This document shows, in pieces, positions 5,667-8,053 of a stretch of DNA of 8,053 nt (position 1 is its first letter; each line of letters begins with the position of its first letter). The DNA comes from UBA5216 sp963924885 (GTDB lineage: Bacteria; Pseudomonadota; Gammaproteobacteria; Burkholderiales; SG8-41), in the NCBI GenBank assembly GCA_963924885.1, contig CAWUUY010000239.1:1-8053 (forward strand). Direction: 5' to 3'. The translations under genes were made by a program, and so were the position numbers. The notes under the pieces are model-generated. The model was not told the origin of the DNA, did not search any database, and saw only the letters and a list, made by a program, of their open reading frames with translations.

Positions 5667-6821
5667 TTATTTGCCTGCGGAACGTGCGGCCTTGACTTCC
5701 GCCGGCATCACCGTATCGCCGCCCTTGTTGGCCCAAGCGTTGCGCGTGTAGGTCATCAAGCCCGCGAGATCGGCGTCCGACAAGTGCTTGAACGATACCA
5801 TTGCGGTACCCGCCTTGCCGTTAATCAGCAGCGCCAATTGGGCGTCTTTCGGACCGCCCACGACCTTCGATCCCGACAGCGCCGGGAACGTCGGCGGATT
5901 ACCCATGCCGGTGGGCATGTGGCACGCCACACAATTGGAAGCATAGACTTTTTCGCCGTGCGTCTTGAGCTCGTCGGCCGTCCACTCCTTGTCGGGCGCG
6001 GTCGCGGCGGCGGTTTTCTTCATATTGGCTTTTTGGCTTTCGACCCATTTGCTGTAGTCGGCGGCGGATTTCACTTCCACCACGATCGGCATGAAGCCGT
6101 GATCCTTGCCGCACAGTTCGGCGCACTGGCCGCGGAAAATGCCGGGCTTTTCAGCCTTGAACCAGGTGTCGCGTATGAACCCCGGCACCGCATCCTGCTT
6201 GACCGCCAGCGCCGGCACCCACCACGCGTGGATCACGTCGGCGGCGGTGACCAGCACGCGCACTTTTTTGCCCACCGGCACCACCACATGCGTATCGGTT
6301 TCGAGTAGGTAATTGGGGTTGGCTTGGCGCGCGGCGATGTCTTCCGGCGTCTTGCCGTCAATCTGCGAACGCGGCGTGGACAGGCTGCTGTAGAAGCTGA
6401 TGCCTTCGCCCTCGCCCTTGATGTAATCGTAGCCCCACTTCCACTGGTGGCCGGTGGCCTTGATCGTCATGTCAGGCTCCGACGTGTCGCGCAATTCAAT
6501 CAGCGACTTGGTCGCCGGCACCATCATCGCCAGCAAAATCAAACACGGCACGATCGTCCATACGATCTCGACACCCAGATGCTCATGAAAATTTGCCGAC
6601 TTGTGCCCCACCGATTTGCGATGCTTGAAGATCGCATAAAACATGAAGCCGAACACCAAGATAAAAATCACCACACAAATCCACGTGATAATCGAGTGCA
6701 AATCATAAATGTTATGGCCCAGCGCGGTATTGGGCATCTGGAGGTTCAATTTGTAATCCGCGAACACGGCAGCTGGAGCCATCAGCAGCGCCGCGAAAAT
6801 TCCAGCCAACTTATTACTCAT
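5667..6821 (-). CDS. coxB: Cytochrome c oxidase subunit II with fused C-terminal cytochrome c domain
   Basis: Subunit II takes electrons from cytochrome c and passes them through the binuclear CuA centre to subunit I. The 384 residues show a signal peptide (1-21, cleavage after AVFA), two membrane helices (about 42-66 and 85-104), the aromatic electron-entry block GHQWKWGYDY (124-133), and a CuA cupredoxin domain with ligands His198, Cys233, Glu235, Cys237, His241 and Met244 (GQCAELCGKDHGFM). After a linker rich in Lys and Ala comes a class I cytochrome c domain with CVACH (297-301) and likely axial Met341 in AMVSF. The extra domain adds about 100 residues to the usual subunit II and makes this a caa3-like arrangement, common in betaproteobacteria. 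The ATG at 6821 has a GGGGGA run 4-9 bases upstream. It lies 39 bases after the DUF2244 gene. All ligands are intact. Confidence 0.97.
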   Translation of the reverse strand: MSNKLAGIFAALLMAPAAVFADYKLNLQMPNTALGHNIYDLHSIITWICVVIFILVFGFMFYAIFKHRKSVGHKSANFHEHLGVEIVWTIVPCLILLAMMVPATKSLIELRDTSEPDMTIKATGHQWKWGYDYIKGEGEGISFYSSLSTPRSQIDGKTPEDIAARQANPNYLLETDTHVVVPVGKKVRVLVTAADVIHAWWVPALAVKQDAVPGFIRDTWFKAEKPGIFRGQCAELCGKDHGFMPIVVEVKSAADYSKWVESQKANMKKTAAATAPDKEWTADELKTHGEKVYASNCVACHMPTGMGNPPTFPALSGSKVVGGPKDAQLALLINGKAGTAMVSFKHLSDADLAGLMTYTRNAWANKGGDTVMPAEVKAARSAGK

Positions 6822-6860
6822 TCTTCCCCCGGATAGTTACTACCAGTCTTACCGCTATTC

Positions 6861-7358
6861 TCAATGCGCCCGCAGCCTTGCCTTCAGCTCCAGCGCCAAT
6901 CTTTGCCTGCCGCCGTCGTCAAGATAGCGACCGACTTCCACTTCAGTACCGTGCGACCGTAATGCCAGGCGCAAATCCCTCGTATGCCCGCGCGCCTGAC
7001 TCCGCACCACCAGTTGCGCCCACAAGCGGTTAAATTCATATCGCCGCGTTTGCGCGGCTTCCTGCACCGCCAGCACCACCGCATCACCTCGTATCACCAG
7101 CGATTCCGAGTCCTGGGCGTGATGCCCGACCCAGCGGTACGCCCAGTACAGCGCCATCGCTTCCAGTCCGGCGAACGGCAAAATTAGCCACGCGCCCAAC
7201 ATCGAAAACATCACGGCCACCGTCAAGGAAAAACCCGCCAGAGAACCCACCACGATGCCAAACCCGCGCTCGTTCAACGAGTTGATGCGGTGTGTCAGCA
7301 GCGAGAAGTCGCCAACTCTCTGAGGAACAGCACCCTCGATGTGGTGGTTGATGGACAA
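6861..7358 (-). CDS. DUF2244 family inner-membrane protein
   Basis: This 165-residue protein has a short N-terminal strand region containing LTHRINSLNERG (21-32), then two membrane helices (about 33-51 and 54-75) that include the family-typical GAWLILPFAGLEAMALYWAY (55-74). A mainly basic soluble tail follows the HHAQDSESLVI block (79-89). That pattern matches DUF2244, whose function is not established. Such genes are often found just upstream of coxB in betaproteobacteria, so an oxidase-linked role is inferred. It is the first gene of the operon. I prefer the TTG at 7358, since GAGGAG ends nine bases upstream and a candidate promoter would start RNA near 7381. A GTG at 7382 would add eight residues but has no ribosome binding site. 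The family call is good; the start is uncertain. Confidence 0.82.
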   Translation of the reverse strand: MSINHHIEGAVPQRVGDFSLLTHRINSLNERGFGIVVGSLAGFSLTVAVMFSMLGAWLILPFAGLEAMALYWAYRWVGHHAQDSESLVIRGDAVVLAVQEAAQTRRYEFNRLWAQLVVRSQARGHTRDLRLALRSHGTEVEVGRYLDDGGRQRLALELKARLRAH

Positions 7359-7387
7359 CGACGCCTGCTCCTCTGAAAACACTGAGA

Positions 7388-7416
7388 ATTTAACACAGCG
7401 AGGGGTATCGAGGCAA
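7388..7416 (-). promoter_or_regulatory. Candidate sigma-70 promoter for the oxidase operon
   Basis: On the minus strand TTGCCT (7411-7416) and TTAAAT (7388-7393) are separated by exactly 17 bases. Each hexamer matches four of six consensus bases. RNA would start near 7381, leaving a leader of about 20 bases with GAGGAG before the TTG at 7358. The pentamer CAAGG occurs three times just upstream. The match is modest, but the position at the head of the operon is right. Confidence 0.4.
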
Positions 7417-7484
7417 CCTTGTAAGCCCTTGAATCAGCGCGAATACTCCTTGCGTCGGCGCATTGACACGAGAGAAATTTCCCG

Positions 7485-8053
7485 CTACGCGAGCGCGCCG
7501 AGTTGAGCGAAGTCAATTTCCGCGGCAAGCGTGCGCGCATTGGGCGATGCGTTAAAGCCGAAGCGCGCGATCAGCGGCGCGGCAAGCCGCGCTTGCAACG
7601 CGGCGACGTTGGCGTCCGCTTGCGCCATCGCCGGATCAATGTGATTGGCCACCCATCCGGCCAACACCAGGCCACGGGCACGTATCGCCTCAGCGGTCAG
7701 CAAGGCATGGTTCAGGCACCCTAGACGCATGCCGACGACCAAAACGATGGGCAGCGCGAGTTCACGCGCAAAATCGGCGCTGGTTTCATGCGCGTTGAGC
7801 GGGATGCAAAAGCCGCCCGCACCCTCGACGATCACCATGTCAGCAAGCGCTGACAAGCGCTGATAACATTGAATCAAGTAATTGTTTTTAATGGTTTTAT
7901 TTTCAAGGTCGGCAGCGATGTGCGGCGCTATCGGCGGCGCAAAACAATACGGATTCACCCACTCGCGCGGCGCGTTCACATTGCTCGTGGCGAGCAGTTG
8001 TTCCACGTCATCGTTCATCCATGCGCCGCCGATGAATTGCGCGCCGGCGGCCA
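7485..8053 (-). CDS. bioD: Dethiobiotin synthase BioD, 5' end cut by the window edge
   Basis: BioD is a cytoplasmic ATP-dependent enzyme that closes the ureido ring of dethiobiotin from 7,8-diaminopelargonic acid and CO2, the step before biotin synthase. The frame stays open to the right edge, so the ATG at 8018 is internal. Upstream of it the frame reads AAGAQFIGGAW, which fits the segment after the conserved KP motif. Seen here are WVNPYCFAPPIAPHIAA, then VIVEGAGGFCIPL with the conserved glycine-rich loop, VLVVGMRLGCLNHALLT, and GWVANHIDP, where the Asn is in the nucleotide-recognition position. The N-terminal Walker A loop is outside the window. The protein ends normally at TAG (7485-7487). 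It is on the same strand as the oxidase operon but about 100 bases away, and no hairpin terminator is visible between them, so some read-through is possible. Confidence 0.94.
   Translation of the reverse strand, partial: AAGAQFIGGAWMNDDVEQLLATSNVNAPREWVNPYCFAPPIAPHIAADLENKTIKNNYLIQCYQRLSALADMVIVEGAGGFCIPLNAHETSADFARELALPIVLVVGMRLGCLNHALLTAEAIRARGLVLAGWVANHIDPAMAQADANVAALQARLAAPLIARFGFNASPNARTLAAEIDFAQLGALA

Noticed and set aside
7430..7484. Terminator after bioD
   Set aside because: Only very short stems such as TGCG-TCGG-CGCA can be drawn and no T-tract follows on the minus strand, so I do not call one.

Overview
The window reads as an ordinary stretch of a GC-rich betaproteobacterial chromosome. 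The evidence is the gene set and its order: an aa3-type cytochrome c oxidase locus with small accessory genes (DUF2244, a 45-codon assembly gene, DUF2970 and DUF2909) that is typical of betaproteobacteria. A Nitrosomonadales-like member is possible, but the sequence alone does not fix family or genus. I see no insertion sequence, phage gene, CRISPR array, tRNA or rRNA.

All genes but one lie on the minus strand, so transcription runs from high to low coordinates. At the right edge (7485-8053) is the 3' three-quarters of bioD, for dethiobiotin synthase. About 100 bases later a candidate promoter (7388-7416) precedes the oxidase operon. That operon holds a DUF2244 membrane protein (6861-7358), coxB, which is subunit II with a fused C-terminal cytochrome c domain (5667-6821), coxA for subunit I (4011-5609), a 45-residue membrane protein (3859-3996), ctaG/cox11 for CuB insertion (3275-3862), a DUF2970 protein (3062-3268) and coxC for subunit III (2161-3030). 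A strong hairpin with A and T tracts on both sides (2109-2141) ends it and can also stop the convergent gene.

That convergent gene is the only plus-strand gene, a small DUF2909 twin-transmembrane protein (1891-2085). Divergent from it is a second minus-strand set of biogenesis genes: surf1 (1130-1855), a thioredoxin-fold SCO-like protein with a CxxxC motif (565-1155), and ctaA for heme A synthase (1-549, running off the left edge). ctaB and a canonical sco gene often follow in such loci and could lie just outside.

The genes together make one machine. CoxA, CoxB and CoxC are the catalytic core. CtaG and perhaps the SCO-like protein supply copper, CtaA supplies heme A, SURF1 helps heme A reach CoxA, and the small membrane proteins are probable assembly factors. 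The catalytic and metal-binding residues I could check are all present. I do not see a clearly novel system. The most interesting points are the poorly known small proteins, the SCO-like protein between surf1 and ctaA, a His-rich CoxA N-terminus, the common use of GTG or TTG starts for accessory genes, and a few short DNA motifs in the gaps.
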